A DNA stretch of 64,000 nt from Nguyenibacter vanlangensis (lineage in GTDB: Bacteria > Pseudomonadota > Alphaproteobacteria > Acetobacterales > Acetobacteraceae), in contig NZ_CP152276.1 in assembly GCF_038719015.1 (NCBI RefSeq), positions 1,808,001 through 1,872,000 on the forward strand, in the 5' to 3' direction. How positions within the stretch are numbered: position 1 is the first letter of the stretch; each line of letters begins with the position of its first letter. The position numbers and the translations under genes were made by a program. Positions 34,118-43,231 of the stretch are shown piece by piece. Below the pieces are notes generated by a model that searched no databases, had not been told where the DNA came from, and saw nothing but the letters and a program-made list of their open reading frames with translations.

Positions 34118-35091
34118 TGGGATTCTCCATTGGTCTGGACTGGATGGAGGCGATAGTCGCCGGTCGCAGGATCGAGCCCGCTAACCGTGGCGAGTTCGGA
34201 CAGGCGGCGCTGTGGTCCCCGGCCGGACAGCACGGCGATGACGTCGATGGTCTCGGCGATCAGGGCGCGCGGCACGGTGACGACGATCTCCTGGATCAGC
34301 TGCTCCAGGCGGCGCAGGGCGCCCAAGGCAGTGCCGGCATGCAGGGTGCCGATGCCACCGGGGTGGCCGGTGCCCCAGGCTTTCAGGAGATCCAGCGCCT
34401 CGGGGCCGCGCACCTCGCCGATCGGAATCCGATCGGGCCGCAGACGCAGCGCCGAGCGGACAAGATCGGAGAGGGACACCACGCCGTCGCGGGTACGCAG
34501 CGCCACTAGGTTGGGCGCGGCGCATTGCAATTCGCGCGTGTCCTCGATCAGCACGATCCGATCATCGGTTTTCGCGACCTCAGCGAGCAGGGCGTTGACC
34601 AGGGTGGTCTTGCCGGTCGAGGTGCCACCGGCGACCAGAACGTTCCGTCGCTCCGCAACCGCCCGGCGCAGGAACTTCGCCTGGCCATCCGTCATGATCC
34701 CGGTGGCGACGTAATCGTCGAGGGTGAACACCGCGACCGCCGGCTTGCGGATGGCGAAGCTGGGAGCAGCTACCACCGGGGGCAGCAGCCCCTCGAACCG
34801 CTCGCCGGTCGGCAGCTCCGCCGACACGCGCGGTGCGGCGTCATGCACCTCGGTGCCGACATGGTGCGCGACCAGGCGGACAATGCGCTCGGCATCGGCC
34901 GGTGTGACACGGCCTCCGGTGTCCGCCAGTCCCTCGGACAGACGGTCGATCCACAGCCGCCCGTCCGGGTTCAGCATCACCTCGATCACGGATGGATCGG
35001 CGAGGTGTGTTGCGATAGCCAGCCCCATCGCCGTGCGCAGCATGGACATGCCGCGTGTCCTGACACTGTTTTCGATTGCTGCGACCGGCAT
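34114..35091 (-). CDS. trbB: TrbB, T4SS secretion ATPase (VirB11-like)
   Basis: A 325-residue hexameric ATPase. Walker A is [20 protein letters not shown], the Asp box is [13 protein letters not shown], and [60 protein letters not shown] is the Walker B/His-box region of type II/IV secretion ATPases. It switches the machine between pilus assembly and DNA transport. It is the first gene of the compact trb run and overlaps trbC by 4 bp; 127 bp separate it from the RHH gene. Confidence 0.95.
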   Translation of the reverse strand: MPVAAIENSVRTRGMSMLRTAMGLAIATHLADPSVIEVMLNPDGRLWIDRLSEGLADTGGRVTPADAERIVRLVAHHVGTEVHDAAPRVSAELPTGERFEGLLPPVVAAPSFAIRKPAVAVFTLDDYVATGIMTDGQAKFLRRAVAERRNVLVAGGTSTGKTTLVNALLAEVAKTDDRIVLIEDTRELQCAAPNLVALRTRDGVVSLSDLVRSALRLRPDRIPIGEVRGPEALDLLKAWGTGHPGGIGTLHAGTALGALRRLEQLIQEIVVTVPRALIAETIDVIAVLSGRGPQRRLSELATVSGLDPATGDYRLHPVQTNGESQ

Positions 35092-35218
35092 GCGCGTCCC
35101 CGTCCGTTCAGGCCGTCCAGCGGTTCCGGACGACGACGGGGATGATTAGAAAGGGGCGGATTTATTGGGCCGCAACAACGAATTCGGTCGATGCGGCGTT
35201 CGGGTAGGAAACGGACAG
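35092..35218. other. Spacer between trbB and the RHH gene
   Basis: This 127 bp gap is the largest within the traG-trb run. The half nearest trbB is GC-rich, the rest more AT-rich (35150-35190), so a promoter for trbB on the minus strand may lie here, possibly bound by the RHH protein. No motif can be named with certainty. Confidence 0.35.
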
Positions 35219-35665
35219 CTATTCGGTCGGGTCGTTCTCCGCTGCCCCCTGCCGCGCGGCGATGTCACGCGAGCGCTCGCGCAGGAATCGGTCGCCGGTC
35301 GCCAGGCGCCGCTCTAGCGCCGTCAGGAACCCTTCGAACCGCTCCAGCCCCATCGCCCGCGCCGAGGCCCGCGCGCTCTCCGGCAGCGGCGGGGTGCTGG
35401 TCAGCCAGAAGCGGATGAACAGGGTCAGGGTCTCCGCCAGGATGGAAAGGTCTTCCTCCAGGCCGGCGATCTGGCGCGACATGCGGTCCAGCCGCCGCGA
35501 CGTCGCGGCCTCCTGCCGTTCGACGGCGTCATCCGTCAGGAAGGACAGCACCGCGGTCTCGACCAGCGCCGATTTCGAGAGATCCCGCCGTGCGGCGCGC
35601 GCTTCCAGCTGCTTAAGGATGGCCGGGTCGAAATAGATGTTCAGGCGTCGGCTGCGCTTCTGCAT
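35219..35665 (-). CDS. Ribbon-helix-helix (CopG-like) protein of conjugative module
   Basis: A 148-residue protein. The N-terminal RRLNIYFDPAILKQLEARAA, RRDLSKSALVETAVLSFL is a ribbon-helix-helix DNA-binding fold. A coiled coil follows (VERQEAATSRRLDRMSRQIA, GLEEDLSILAETLTLFIRF). Its position between traG and trbB is conserved in related elements. It may regulate the trb operon or act as an accessory protein in the relaxosome. The gap to traG is 9 bp. Confidence 0.82.
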   Translation of the reverse strand: MQKRSRRLNIYFDPAILKQLEARAARRDLSKSALVETAVLSFLTDDAVERQEAATSRRLDRMSRQIAGLEEDLSILAETLTLFIRFWLTSTPPLPESARASARAMGLERFEGFLTALERRLATGDRFLRERSRDIAARQGAAENDPTE

Positions 35666-35674
35666 GATGGCCCC

Positions 35675-37684
35675 CTACAAGCCCAGCCCGTCGGCCGGAT
35701 CCATGCCGGCCTGGCGCGCGACACCCCGCTGCGTCCGGAGCCATTCCGCCGCCCGGCGCGCCTCTTCGTCCTGGTCCTCCTCAGGGAGATCGAATTCCCA
35801 GGCGGGGTCGGGCCGCTCCGGTGCGATATCCTCGTGCTCCGGCAGGTCCGGCTCGCGCCGGATCCCGCCGTCGGTGTCGGCGCCCTCGGTCGTTCCCTGT
35901 GTGGAAGCGGGTTCCTCGTTTGACGCGCTCGCCGGATCAGGCGCCACGCTGACCCCTGCCCAGGCATCGGCGACACAAATGGTTTCCCCTTCCCCGCGGA
36001 TGGCGGGCTCGGGCGGCGACAGGACACGCTCCCGGAAGCGCGGATCGTCGTAATAGCGAGCCTTGAGCGCGCGGATCGGCGGGCAGCCGGCGAGCATGAC
36101 CAGTTCCTCATGGTCGGGAAGCTGCTGCACCTCGCCCGGCGTCAACAGGGGCCGTGCCGTCTCCTGGCGGGAGACCATGAGATGTCCCAGCCAGGGCGAG
36201 AGACGGTGGCCGGCGTAATTGGTGGCATCCCGCTGCTCGGTCGCCGTGCCGAGCGCGTCGGACACCCGTTTCGCGGTGCGCTCGTCATTGGTCGCGAAGC
36301 TGACCCGGACATGGCAGTTGTCGAGGATCGCATTGTTGGGGCCATAGGCTTTCTCGATCTGGTTCAGCGACTGGGCGATCAGGAAGGCCCGGATGCGGTA
36401 GCCGGCCATGAAGGCCAGCGCGCTCTCGAAGAAATCCAGCCGTCCCAGGGCGGGGAACTCGTCGAGCATCAGCAGCAGGCGCCGGCGCTTCCCCGCCGCG
36501 TCGAGATCCTCGGTCAACCTGCGGCCGATCTGGTTCAGCACCAGCCGGATCAGCGGCTTGGTCCGGCTGATGTCCGAGGGCGGCACGACGAGGTAGAGCG
36601 AGGCGGGCCGGTCGCCCTGAACCGGATCCGCGATCCGCCAGTCGCAGCGGCTTGTGACGTGAGCGACCACGGGGTCGCGATAGAGGCCGAGGAACGACAT
36701 AGCGGTGGACAGCACGCCGGAGCGCTCATTGTCCGACTTGTTCAGCAATTCCCGTGCCACCGAGGCCACGACGGGATGCGGCCCCTTTGTCCCGAGATGG
36801 TTCGTGCGCATCATCGTCGCCAGGGTGGCTTCGATCGAGCGCTGCGGGTCGGACAGGACATTGGCCACTCCGGCCAGCGTCTTGTCCGCCTCGGCATAGA
36901 GGACATGCAGGATCGCGCCGACCAGCAGGGAATGGGAAGTCTTCTCCCAATGGTTGCGCCGCTCCAGCGCCCCCTCGGGATCGACCAGGATGTCGGCGAT
37001 GTTCTGGACATCGCGCACCTCATATTCCCCCGGTCGGACCTCCAGCAGCGGGTTGTAGGCGGCGGACGCCCGATTGGTGGGGTCAAACAGCAGCGCGCGG
37101 CCGAAGGTCGCGCGGAAACCCGCGGTCAGCTCCCAGTTCTCCCCCTTGATGTCATGGACGATCGCCGAGCCGGGCCAGGTCAGCAGGGTCGGGATCACCA
37201 GCCCGACGCCCTTGCCGCTGCGCGTCGGCGCGAAGCACAGCACATGGTCGGGACCGTCATGGCGCAGGTAGGCGCGGCGATACCGTCCCAGCACCAGCCC
37301 GTCGGGACCGAGCAACCCGGCCCCGGCGACCTCCTGCCCGCTGGCCCAGCGGGCGGAACCGTAGGTTTCCACCCGCCGCCGTTCCCGCGCCCGCCAGATC
37401 GGCAGCGCGAACGCGACGATCACCGCCAGGATGACGCCGGCGACGCCGATCCGCGCGCCCCGCACGAACACCGAGGGCGCGTAAGCATCAAATTCGTACC
37501 ACCACCAGAAGAACAGCGGCGGGGCATAGACCGGCCAGCGATGGTCCAGCAGGAACCAGGGCCGCCCCAGCGCGGGCTGGAAGCCCAGCCGCCAGGAGGT
37601 CCATTCCGTCGCCGCCCACCAGAACAGGATGACGATCGTCAGGACCAGGATCACCTGGCCCCAGAGCACGCGCGTGGCGGACAT
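35675..37684 (-). CDS. traG: TraG/VirD4 conjugative coupling protein
   Basis: A 669-residue T4SS coupling ATPase. Two N-terminal membrane helices (VLWGQVILVLTIVILFWWAA; IGVAGVILAVIVAFALPIW) are followed by a P-loop CFAPTRSGKGVGLVIPTLLT at ~148-167. LLLMLDEFPALGRLDFF is the Walker B at ~405, and CHVRVSFATNDERTAKRVSD follows. The C-terminal ~90 residues are acidic and disordered. It recruits the relaxase-DNA complex to the mating channel. The ATG at 37684 places the first helix correctly. Confidence 0.94.
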   Translation of the reverse strand: MSATRVLWGQVILVLTIVILFWWAATEWTSWRLGFQPALGRPWFLLDHRWPVYAPPLFFWWWYEFDAYAPSVFVRGARIGVAGVILAVIVAFALPIWRARERRRVETYGSARWASGQEVAGAGLLGPDGLVLGRYRRAYLRHDGPDHVLCFAPTRSGKGVGLVIPTLLTWPGSAIVHDIKGENWELTAGFRATFGRALLFDPTNRASAAYNPLLEVRPGEYEVRDVQNIADILVDPEGALERRNHWEKTSHSLLVGAILHVLYAEADKTLAGVANVLSDPQRSIEATLATMMRTNHLGTKGPHPVVASVARELLNKSDNERSGVLSTAMSFLGLYRDPVVAHVTSRCDWRIADPVQGDRPASLYLVVPPSDISRTKPLIRLVLNQIGRRLTEDLDAAGKRRRLLLMLDEFPALGRLDFFESALAFMAGYRIRAFLIAQSLNQIEKAYGPNNAILDNCHVRVSFATNDERTAKRVSDALGTATEQRDATNYAGHRLSPWLGHLMVSRQETARPLLTPGEVQQLPDHEELVMLAGCPPIRALKARYYDDPRFRERVLSPPEPAIRGEGETICVADAWAGVSVAPDPASASNEEPASTQGTTEGADTDGGIRREPDLPEHEDIAPERPDPAWEFDLPEEDQDEEARRAAEWLRTQRGVARQAGMDPADGLGL

Positions 37685-37802
37685 GGCTTCCTCCCTGACA
37701 GGACACCAGTCCGTCAGCGAAGGAACGGCGGGGATTTCCGCAAGCGGATTCCGCGCCTGTGCGGCAACCGGCGGCGAAAGGCTAAGGAATAGGACGGTGC
37801 GC

Positions 37803-38153
37803 TCAATGCGCCGTTCGACCACCCGATATGGTCAGCAGTTGGCGATAGCCGGTATCGCGCATCCAGCGTGCCCGCGCCATGTGCGAGTCCCAGCAGCGGC
37901 GCGCGCCGGGCTCGTCCGCCGTCGCGTCGCGGCCGAGCACGATCCGCGCGACCTCGCGCCAGTCCGCGCCGTCCGCCTCCGCGTCGAGTAGGCGCAGGTA
38001 GGTCACGTGATGGAGATGGTCGTAGGCGGTCAGCGCCGGGCCGCAGGGGGCCTCGGCGGCGATCGCGGGATCAGGCCTATCCTGGGTCGGCGTGATATCC
38101 TGCACGAGGGGCACCCCATGGTCGACTGGTCGCTCTACGCATCGTGCGGTCAA
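37803..38153 (-). CDS. DUF2285-like protein upstream of traG
   Basis: An up to 116-residue protein containing ALTAYDHLHHVTYLRLLDAE, ADGADWREVARIVLGRDATA and RARWMRDTGYRQLL, which resembles the DUF2285 family of mobile-element DNA-associated proteins. No ATG is available: TTG at 38153 or GTG at 38114 are the candidate starts. It is divergent from the XRE regulator and may be autoregulated with it through the palindromes at 38177-38206. Function unknown. Confidence 0.7.
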   Translation of the reverse strand: MTARCVERPVDHGVPLVQDITPTQDRPDPAIAAEAPCGPALTAYDHLHHVTYLRLLDAEADGADWREVARIVLGRDATADEPGARRCWDSHMARARWMRDTGYRQLLTISGGRTAH

Positions 38154-38176
38154 AGTTCCCGCGGCGCAAGACGAAT

Positions 38177-38206
38177 AGGAACGATCGTTCCTAGAATGAT
38201 CGTTCC
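38177..38206. promoter_or_regulatory. Tandem palindromic operator in the DUF2285/XRE divergent gap
   Basis: AGGAACGATCGTTCCT (38177-38192) is a perfect 16-bp palindrome; immediately after it GAATGATCGTTCC (38194-38206) repeats it with one mismatch in the left arm. Two adjacent sites about 16 bp apart, just 20 bp before the XRE start codon, are what an autoregulated Cro/CI-type repressor would use. Confidence 0.7.
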
Positions 38207-38226
38207 CCTACCCGCACCCATGGGGC

Positions 38227-38445
38227 ATGGACCTCAAGGACGTCATGGCGGCCAATCTGCGGCGCATCCGCCATGACCGCGATCTGACGCAGGAAGAGCT
38301 TGCCGAGATGACCGGTCTCAGCGCCCGCTATATCGGCTCGATCGAGCGCGCGCGTGTTTCGGCCAGTGTCACCATCCTCGGCAGGATCGCTATGGCTCTC
38401 AATGTAGAGCCTGGTGAGTTGCTGGACGTTCGTGCAAGACGGTGA
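38227..38445 (+). CDS. XRE-family (Cro/CI-type) regulator
   Basis: A 72-residue single-domain HTH protein: MAANLRRIRHDRDLTQEELA, EMTGLSARYIGSIERARVSA, SVTILGRIAMALNVEPGELL. It binds DNA as a dimer. It lies 20 bp downstream of two palindromic sites it probably occupies and overlaps no other gene. It may control the adjacent ImmA/IrrE-DUF4411 pair and the minus-strand transfer genes. Confidence 0.85.
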   Translation: MDLKDVMAANLRRIRHDRDLTQEELAEMTGLSARYIGSIERARVSASVTILGRIAMALNVEPGELLDVRARR

Positions 38446-38533
38446 GAAGCGGCTCGCGTTTCGGTGCTTGGCACGAGAGTCACACCACATTACGATTGCG
38501 CGTTACAGAGCGGCACAACGACTTCGGGAGCCA

Positions 38534-39742
38534 ATGGCACAGGCAGTGCATATCAATCCAGGGATGATGACCTGGGCGCGGGAGACCGCAGGGCTATCCC
38601 TTGAGGAGGCAGCCGAGAAGCTTGCCCTGAAGAATAGCGCAAAGCAGACAGCCGCTGACAAACTGCGCTCGATCGAACATGGCGAACGTCCTCTGACCGA
38701 CTCGCTGCTCCAGAAAGCCGTTACAGCCTACCGTCGTCCGCTCGTGTCGTTTTATCTGCCTGCCCCGCCACAACGCGGTGAACGTGGAGAGGATTTCCGC
38801 ACCGTCTCCGGAACCAGAGGATCAGCTCGTGAGAATGCGCTGCTCGATACTCTGGTAAGAGATGTCAAAGCCCGGCAACAGATGCTGCGAGAGGTGCTGG
38901 AAGACGAAGACGAAGGTCTACCTCTTCCCATCGTCGGTTCGGCTACCATGAAGCAGGGCACGCAAGCCGTCGTCTCTGCCATCCGGGCCGCGCTGGCTAT
39001 CACCCCAGGGGAACAAAAGGCTGCCAGGGACTCCGTCGCGCTGTTCACGCTGCTTCGTGCAGCGGCCGAAAAGATCGGTATTTACATCCTGCTTCTGGGC
39101 GACCTGGGTTCGCATCATTCGGATATCGGCGAAGACGTATTCCGTGGCTTCGCCCTGGCCGATGACGTCGCGCCTTTTGTCGTCATCAATGACAACGATG
39201 CAGCTCCTGCACGCGCCTTTACCCTGATGCATGAACTGGCGCATATCTGGATTGGTGCAAGCGGCATCAGCGGTCCCCTTGGATGGACATCCGAGAATTC
39301 GATCGAGCGATTTTGCAATAAGGTTGCAGGAGAGTTCCTGCTACCGAATGAAGCTGACGCGCAACTCCCTGATCTAGATGAAGCCGATGCTGAAACGGTC
39401 ATTGCGGCAACCGCGCGTATTGCCGAGACCTGGAACGTAAGTCAGGCCGTGGTAACCTATCGCCTTGTCAGCATGCGCAAGATTTCCAGCGAAGTTGCGG
39501 CGGCGGTGTTCCTGATTTTTGCCGCACGATGGCGTGACCAGAAGAAGCGTCCGTCGACACCTGATGGCGGCGGCCCGAGCTACTACATGATTCGACGACA
39601 TCGCCTGGGAAACAGCCTTCTGAATGTGGTGCGTCGCGCGCTACAGGGCGAAATTCTGACTCATACCAGAGCCGCCAAAATTCTTGGCGTGAGACCTACG
39701 TCCGTGGATCTTCTTCTGCAAGAACGAAGCCACGCCGCATGA
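38534..39742 (+). CDS. XRE-ImmA/IrrE zinc metallopeptidase-domain protein (antitoxin-like)
   Basis: A 402-residue protein. An N-terminal HTH-like part (INPGMMTWARETAGLSLEEA) precedes an ImmA/IrrE (DUF955) domain with the zinc motif MHELAHIWIGAS (His233, His237) and the distal ERFCNKVAGEFLLP. The C-terminus (RHRLGNSLLNVVRRALQGEI, LTHTRAAKILGVRPTSVDLL) adds another small HTH. The ATG at 38534 was chosen because the HTH follows directly; upstream reading passes through the XRE gene in another frame. It overlaps the DUF4411 gene by 4 bp, the known toxin-antitoxin arrangement for this pair. Confidence 0.85.
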   Translation: MAQAVHINPGMMTWARETAGLSLEEAAEKLALKNSAKQTAADKLRSIEHGERPLTDSLLQKAVTAYRRPLVSFYLPAPPQRGERGEDFRTVSGTRGSARENALLDTLVRDVKARQQMLREVLEDEDEGLPLPIVGSATMKQGTQAVVSAIRAALAITPGEQKAARDSVALFTLLRAAAEKIGIYILLLGDLGSHHSDIGEDVFRGFALADDVAPFVVINDNDAAPARAFTLMHELAHIWIGASGISGPLGWTSENSIERFCNKVAGEFLLPNEADAQLPDLDEADAETVIAATARIAETWNVSQAVVTYRLVSMRKISSEVAAAVFLIFAARWRDQKKRPSTPDGGGPSYYMIRRHRLGNSLLNVVRRALQGEILTHTRAAKILGVRPTSVDLLLQERSHAA

Positions 39743-40227
39743 ATCTCTATCTCCTTGATGCAAATGTCCTGATCCGCGCGCACGAAGACTACTATCCGGT
39801 CGACAGAATTCCCCAATTCTGGGAATGGTTGCTCGTAATGGCAGAGCGAAACAGGATTAAGACGCCTCGAGAAATCTATGATGAAGTCGCCCCTTCTAAC
39901 GGTCTATTAGCTGAATGGCTAAGGCAACAGACCGTCAAGGATGCTCTCGTCCTTAAAGAGACCTCGGATCTTGCAACTGTGCAGCGTGTAGTGGCACAGG
40001 GCTATGCTCCCGACCTGAACGATGTGGAACTGGAACAAATTGGGCGCGACCCGTTTTTGGTTGCCGCCGCTATCATGAAACCCAACCGCGTTGTCGTCAC
40101 GAAGGAAAATTCCAAACCGAGCGTAACTCGGTCGAAAAGAAAAATTCCTGACATCTGCACCACATTCGGTGTGCGTTGCATTAACGATTTCGTACTTTAC
40201 CGAGAACTGAAATTCTCGATCAAGTAG
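39739..40227 (+). CDS. DUF4411 PIN-like toxin
   Basis: A 162-residue protein. MNLYLLDANVLIRAHEDYYP is the PIN-domain first strand with catalytic Asp8, RIKTPREIYDEVAP provides the conserved Glu, and DPFLVAAAIMKPNRVVVTKE the later Asp, so it should be a metal-dependent RNase. The C-terminal KRKIPDICTTFGVRCINDFV, LYRELKF is typical of DUF4411. It is coupled to the XRE-ImmA/IrrE gene and is a likely addiction module of the conjugative element. Confidence 0.85.
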   Translation: MNLYLLDANVLIRAHEDYYPVDRIPQFWEWLLVMAERNRIKTPREIYDEVAPSNGLLAEWLRQQTVKDALVLKETSDLATVQRVVAQGYAPDLNDVELEQIGRDPFLVAAAIMKPNRVVVTKENSKPSVTRSKRKIPDICTTFGVRCINDFVLYRELKFSIK

Positions 40228-40264
40228 ATCGATTGCGGTCAGCAGTTACATCTGGAAATCCGGG

Positions 40265-42301
40265 TCATAACCCAATCCCTCTCGCACGCTCCAACTGCCA
40301 GTCCATCGTCCCGGCCCGCATGACGCCGGAAATCTCCTGCCCGATGCGGCGGTCGATCACCGGCCTCCAGGGCACCAGCACGAATTCCTGCGCGTTCTCG
40401 ACCAGAGCGTAGGTTCCACTCGCCAGCCGGACCTTTTCCTTCAGCGTGCCGCGCATTTTCTCCCCCTCCGCCATGGCGCGGTACGACGTCCCGCGTGATG
40501 CCCCCATCTCCTGGCCGACACGGTCCAGTTCCCGCCGTTCCAGCGTCGCCAGCAACCCCTTGCGGTAACGGATCTTCCCCTCTTTGTCCCGCCAGGCGTC
40601 CCCCCGTTCGACCAGCAGCTCCTGCCGCCGCTGTCGCGCCGCGATCACCTCGTGCCCGAAGCCGGCATCGACCACGTCCGATGTCCCGCGGGATACCAGC
40701 CCGCGATCCAGCCAGGTCGCGCCATCGGCGGTGACCTGGGCGTCGAGATCGAGGTTGGAGAGAACCCGGACGGAAAGCCGGCGCGCGCGGGCCGTATCGT
40801 AGGCGGCCGCACGGTCGAGATAGTCGCCTGGGATTTGCCACACCCCGTCCTCGATCCGCTCCGCAATGCCGGCGCGGCGCAGGGCCTCCAGGCGGCGCAC
40901 ATGGGAGGCGACATAGGCGTCCGCATCGCCACCCGGAATACGCGGCATAGCCTGCGCACGGGCGAGATGGACGTCAGCACGATAGACGCCACCCTGCCCC
41001 GCGACCGCCACGATCTCCCGGTCCGCCGGCCGGGGGCCGACGACCTCCGGGCCGACCGCGACGATGCTGCCGGTGCGCATGCCCTCCAGCGCGGCCGGAT
41101 CGATCCCGGTCACATGGTGGGTGCGCCCATCCACGCCGTCGATGACCAGGCCGATCGCCTCGCCCAGCTCGTCGGCCAGATGGCGGTCGATCAGGCGCCC
41201 CTCCACCATCACGCGCGAGGCCGCGTCATGGAAAGCGAACAGGCCGGGATCGGAGGCGCGGCCCTGCTCGCGCATCGCCCGGTTCATGGCGCGGATGATG
41301 TCGCCGCGCTCGCCGAGTTCCCTCAGCGTTTTCTCTGTCTCCGGCGCAAGCTGCCAGACGCCCGGCTCGGCCTGGTTGGCGAGGCCCATCCGCTCCAGCT
41401 TGGTGAGCCGCCGCAGGCGCAGAACATGATCGCCGCCCTGGTCGCCGCGCATGTCGATCGGGCCATCTTCCGCCAACACGAGCAACTGCCGGTCGATCCG
41501 GGTGAAGCGGTCCTGCTCGACCATGGCCTCCAGCTTGCGGCGCTGTTCCAAGACCGTCTCGGGGCCGAGTTCCAGCGTCACCAGTTCGCTCGCCCGCTCG
41601 CGCACGCCCTGGGCAATGTAATCGCCGTTGATGACCAGATCGTCACCCTGTTCGTCGCGGCCGCTGATGACGATATGGACATGCGGGTGGCCGGTGTTGA
41701 AATGGTTCACCGCCACCCAATCCAGCTTCGTGCCGAGGTCGGCCTCCATCCGGGTCATCAGATCCCGCGTAAAGTCGGTCAGGTCCTGCATCTGGTCGGC
41801 ATCCTCGGGCGAAACGATGAAGCGGAACTGGTGCCGGTCATCGTGCCCGCGTTCGAGGAAGGCGTCGCCATCGACGCGATCGACCTCCGGGCCATAGAGT
41901 TCTCCCCGTGCGCCCTCGCGTGAGGTGCCGTCGCGCTGGATGTACTTCAAATGGGCACGCGCTCTGCCGTCGCGGCCGGGCGTGCGGATCATGCGCGACT
42001 TGACGATGACGCGGCGGCTGCCGGGATTCTGATGGGTCCAGCCCGCGATGTGACGCGCCCTCACGAAGGCCGCGCCGCGTCCCTTCCGGACGCCGGATTT
42101 ACCACCACGGCGCGTGTCAGCGCCCCCGGCACCGCCGGGTTTATGCGAGCCGGAAATGGCCAGATTTCGAAACGGCCGCGAGCTGCCCGACCGCCGCACG
42201 GTTGCACGCATCCGCGACAGGAAACTCCGGGTCTTCCCGCCCCTCTTGCCACGGATGCGACCCGGCCGGACCTGGAAACTTGTGTCATCGTCAGAAGACA
42301 T
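40265..42301 (-). CDS. Relaxase (VirD2/TraI type, DUF3363 C-terminal domain)
   Basis: A 678-residue nicking enzyme. After a basic N-terminal tail, the catalytic part begins with SRRVIVKSRMIRT and HLKYIQRDGTSREGARGELY. It contains the three-His metal motif NHFNTGHPHVHIVISGRDEQ (~200-210). The C-terminal half is DUF3363, ending in VRLASGTYALVENAQEFVLV, PWRPVIDRRIGQEISG. It should nick at oriT and pilot the strand through TraG. A separate, decayed DUF3363 fragment lies at 7751-8125. Confidence 0.92.
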   Translation of the reverse strand: MSSDDDTSFQVRPGRIRGKRGGKTRSFLSRMRATVRRSGSSRPFRNLAISGSHKPGGAGGADTRRGGKSGVRKGRGAAFVRARHIAGWTHQNPGSRRVIVKSRMIRTPGRDGRARAHLKYIQRDGTSREGARGELYGPEVDRVDGDAFLERGHDDRHQFRFIVSPEDADQMQDLTDFTRDLMTRMEADLGTKLDWVAVNHFNTGHPHVHIVISGRDEQGDDLVINGDYIAQGVRERASELVTLELGPETVLEQRRKLEAMVEQDRFTRIDRQLLVLAEDGPIDMRGDQGGDHVLRLRRLTKLERMGLANQAEPGVWQLAPETEKTLRELGERGDIIRAMNRAMREQGRASDPGLFAFHDAASRVMVEGRLIDRHLADELGEAIGLVIDGVDGRTHHVTGIDPAALEGMRTGSIVAVGPEVVGPRPADREIVAVAGQGGVYRADVHLARAQAMPRIPGGDADAYVASHVRRLEALRRAGIAERIEDGVWQIPGDYLDRAAAYDTARARRLSVRVLSNLDLDAQVTADGATWLDRGLVSRGTSDVVDAGFGHEVIAARQRRQELLVERGDAWRDKEGKIRYRKGLLATLERRELDRVGQEMGASRGTSYRAMAEGEKMRGTLKEKVRLASGTYALVENAQEFVLVPWRPVIDRRIGQEISGVMRAGTMDWQLERARGIGL

Positions 42302-42526
42302 GGCCGATATCGCAATTCACCGCCGTTTCCCGCACAGTGCCGTGCAGAAGGGCAGAATACAGCCAGTTTCCGGAAAACAGACGTACTCCACGCGAAAAAT
42401 CGGCAGTGCCGTAACGCGGGACCCCAACCCCATGTGCAGACAGACAAAACCGCAGGTTCGGGCCGGACGGAGTGCCGCGCCCTTTAATCTTGCCGTTGCC
42501 CCACTCCCTTCTGCCCTGTCCTGTTC
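42302..42526. promoter_or_regulatory. Intergenic region between relaxase and VirB1-like gene, candidate oriT/promoter
   Basis: These 225 bp lie immediately upstream of the relaxase gene, the usual place for an origin of transfer. They contain short palindromes, for example TTTCCGGAAA within 42365-42380 and the GCACAGTGCCGTGC stretch near 42333-42346, and one local lower-GC run. I cannot identify a nick site; the oriT assignment is positional. Confidence 0.3.
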
Positions 42527-43231
42527 TCATGGTTTCGTGACTCTTGTCCGCGCATCGTCATCCTGCTCCGGTGCGCTGCGAGAGACGAAGAAATCGGGAC
42601 GCCGGAAACCATCACGGGCCGAGAAAAATTCGGCCGGAAAGGGATGAGGAGATACGGCCCTTTGCGACACGGAAACTGCAACCGGCATGAACGATTCCGA
42701 AGTCGCTTTTGCTCCGACAAAAAGCGATCCCGCCCTCCAATCCGCGAAGATTTTCAAGACCAATTCCGAAGGAAAAGACGCCGGGTTTTCGATCAGGGTC
42801 CGAACGTGCGCGACATAGGAAACCGTCTCGCCGGGCAACGGACGACCAGTCGCCAGATGTTCGTCATAGCGGGCGGGACCGGCATTGTAGGCGGCGAGGA
42901 AACCCGCATCGCCATAGCGGTCGTGCAGCCATCGCAGATAGGCTGTCCCGGCCACGATATTATCATGCGGATCGAAGGGATCGGCACCCAGGTTGAGATC
43001 GTGCCGGAGTACCCACCAGGTGTCGGGCATAAGCTGCATCAGCCCCATGGCGCCGACACCCGAAATCGCGCCACGGTCGCCCCCGCTCTCGGCGGTGATG
43101 ACAGCACGAACCCACGCGGGCGGGATCGCATTCTGCTCTGCCGCCTGACGCACGAAACCATCGAGATCCTGTGCATGAGAAGCAGCCGGGAAGAGCATGA
43201 GCACGATGCCGATAAGAGAACGGCGCTTCAT
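42527..43231 (-). CDS. VirB1/TrbN-like lytic transglycosylase
   Basis: A 234-residue exported muramidase. The signal peptide is MKRRSLIGIVLMLFPAASHA. The SLT domain follows: IPPAWVRAVITAESGGDRGA with catalytic Glu in AESGG, then GAMGLMQLMPDTWWVLRHDL, NLGADPFDPHDNIVAGTAYL, RWLHDRYG and FLAAYNAGPARYD. It opens peptidoglycan locally for the mating channel. Its ATG overlaps the stop of the methyltransferase-like gene (ATGA). Confidence 0.9.
   Translation of the reverse strand: MKRRSLIGIVLMLFPAASHAQDLDGFVRQAAEQNAIPPAWVRAVITAESGGDRGAISGVGAMGLMQLMPDTWWVLRHDLNLGADPFDPHDNIVAGTAYLRWLHDRYGDAGFLAAYNAGPARYDEHLATGRPLPGETVSYVAHVRTLIENPASFPSELVLKIFADWRAGSLFVGAKATSESFMPVAVSVSQRAVSPHPFPAEFFSARDGFRRPDFFVSRSAPEQDDDARTRVTKP

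Noticed and set aside
36110..37792. 560-residue open frame on the plus strand opposite traG
   Set aside because: It is an antisense shadow of a high-GC gene: His/Gln/Arg-rich text without motifs, while the minus strand encodes a textbook coupling protein.
40652..41923. 423-residue plus-strand open frame opposite the relaxase
   Set aside because: Antisense shadow; no start signal or family similarity, and the relaxase motifs are on the other strand.
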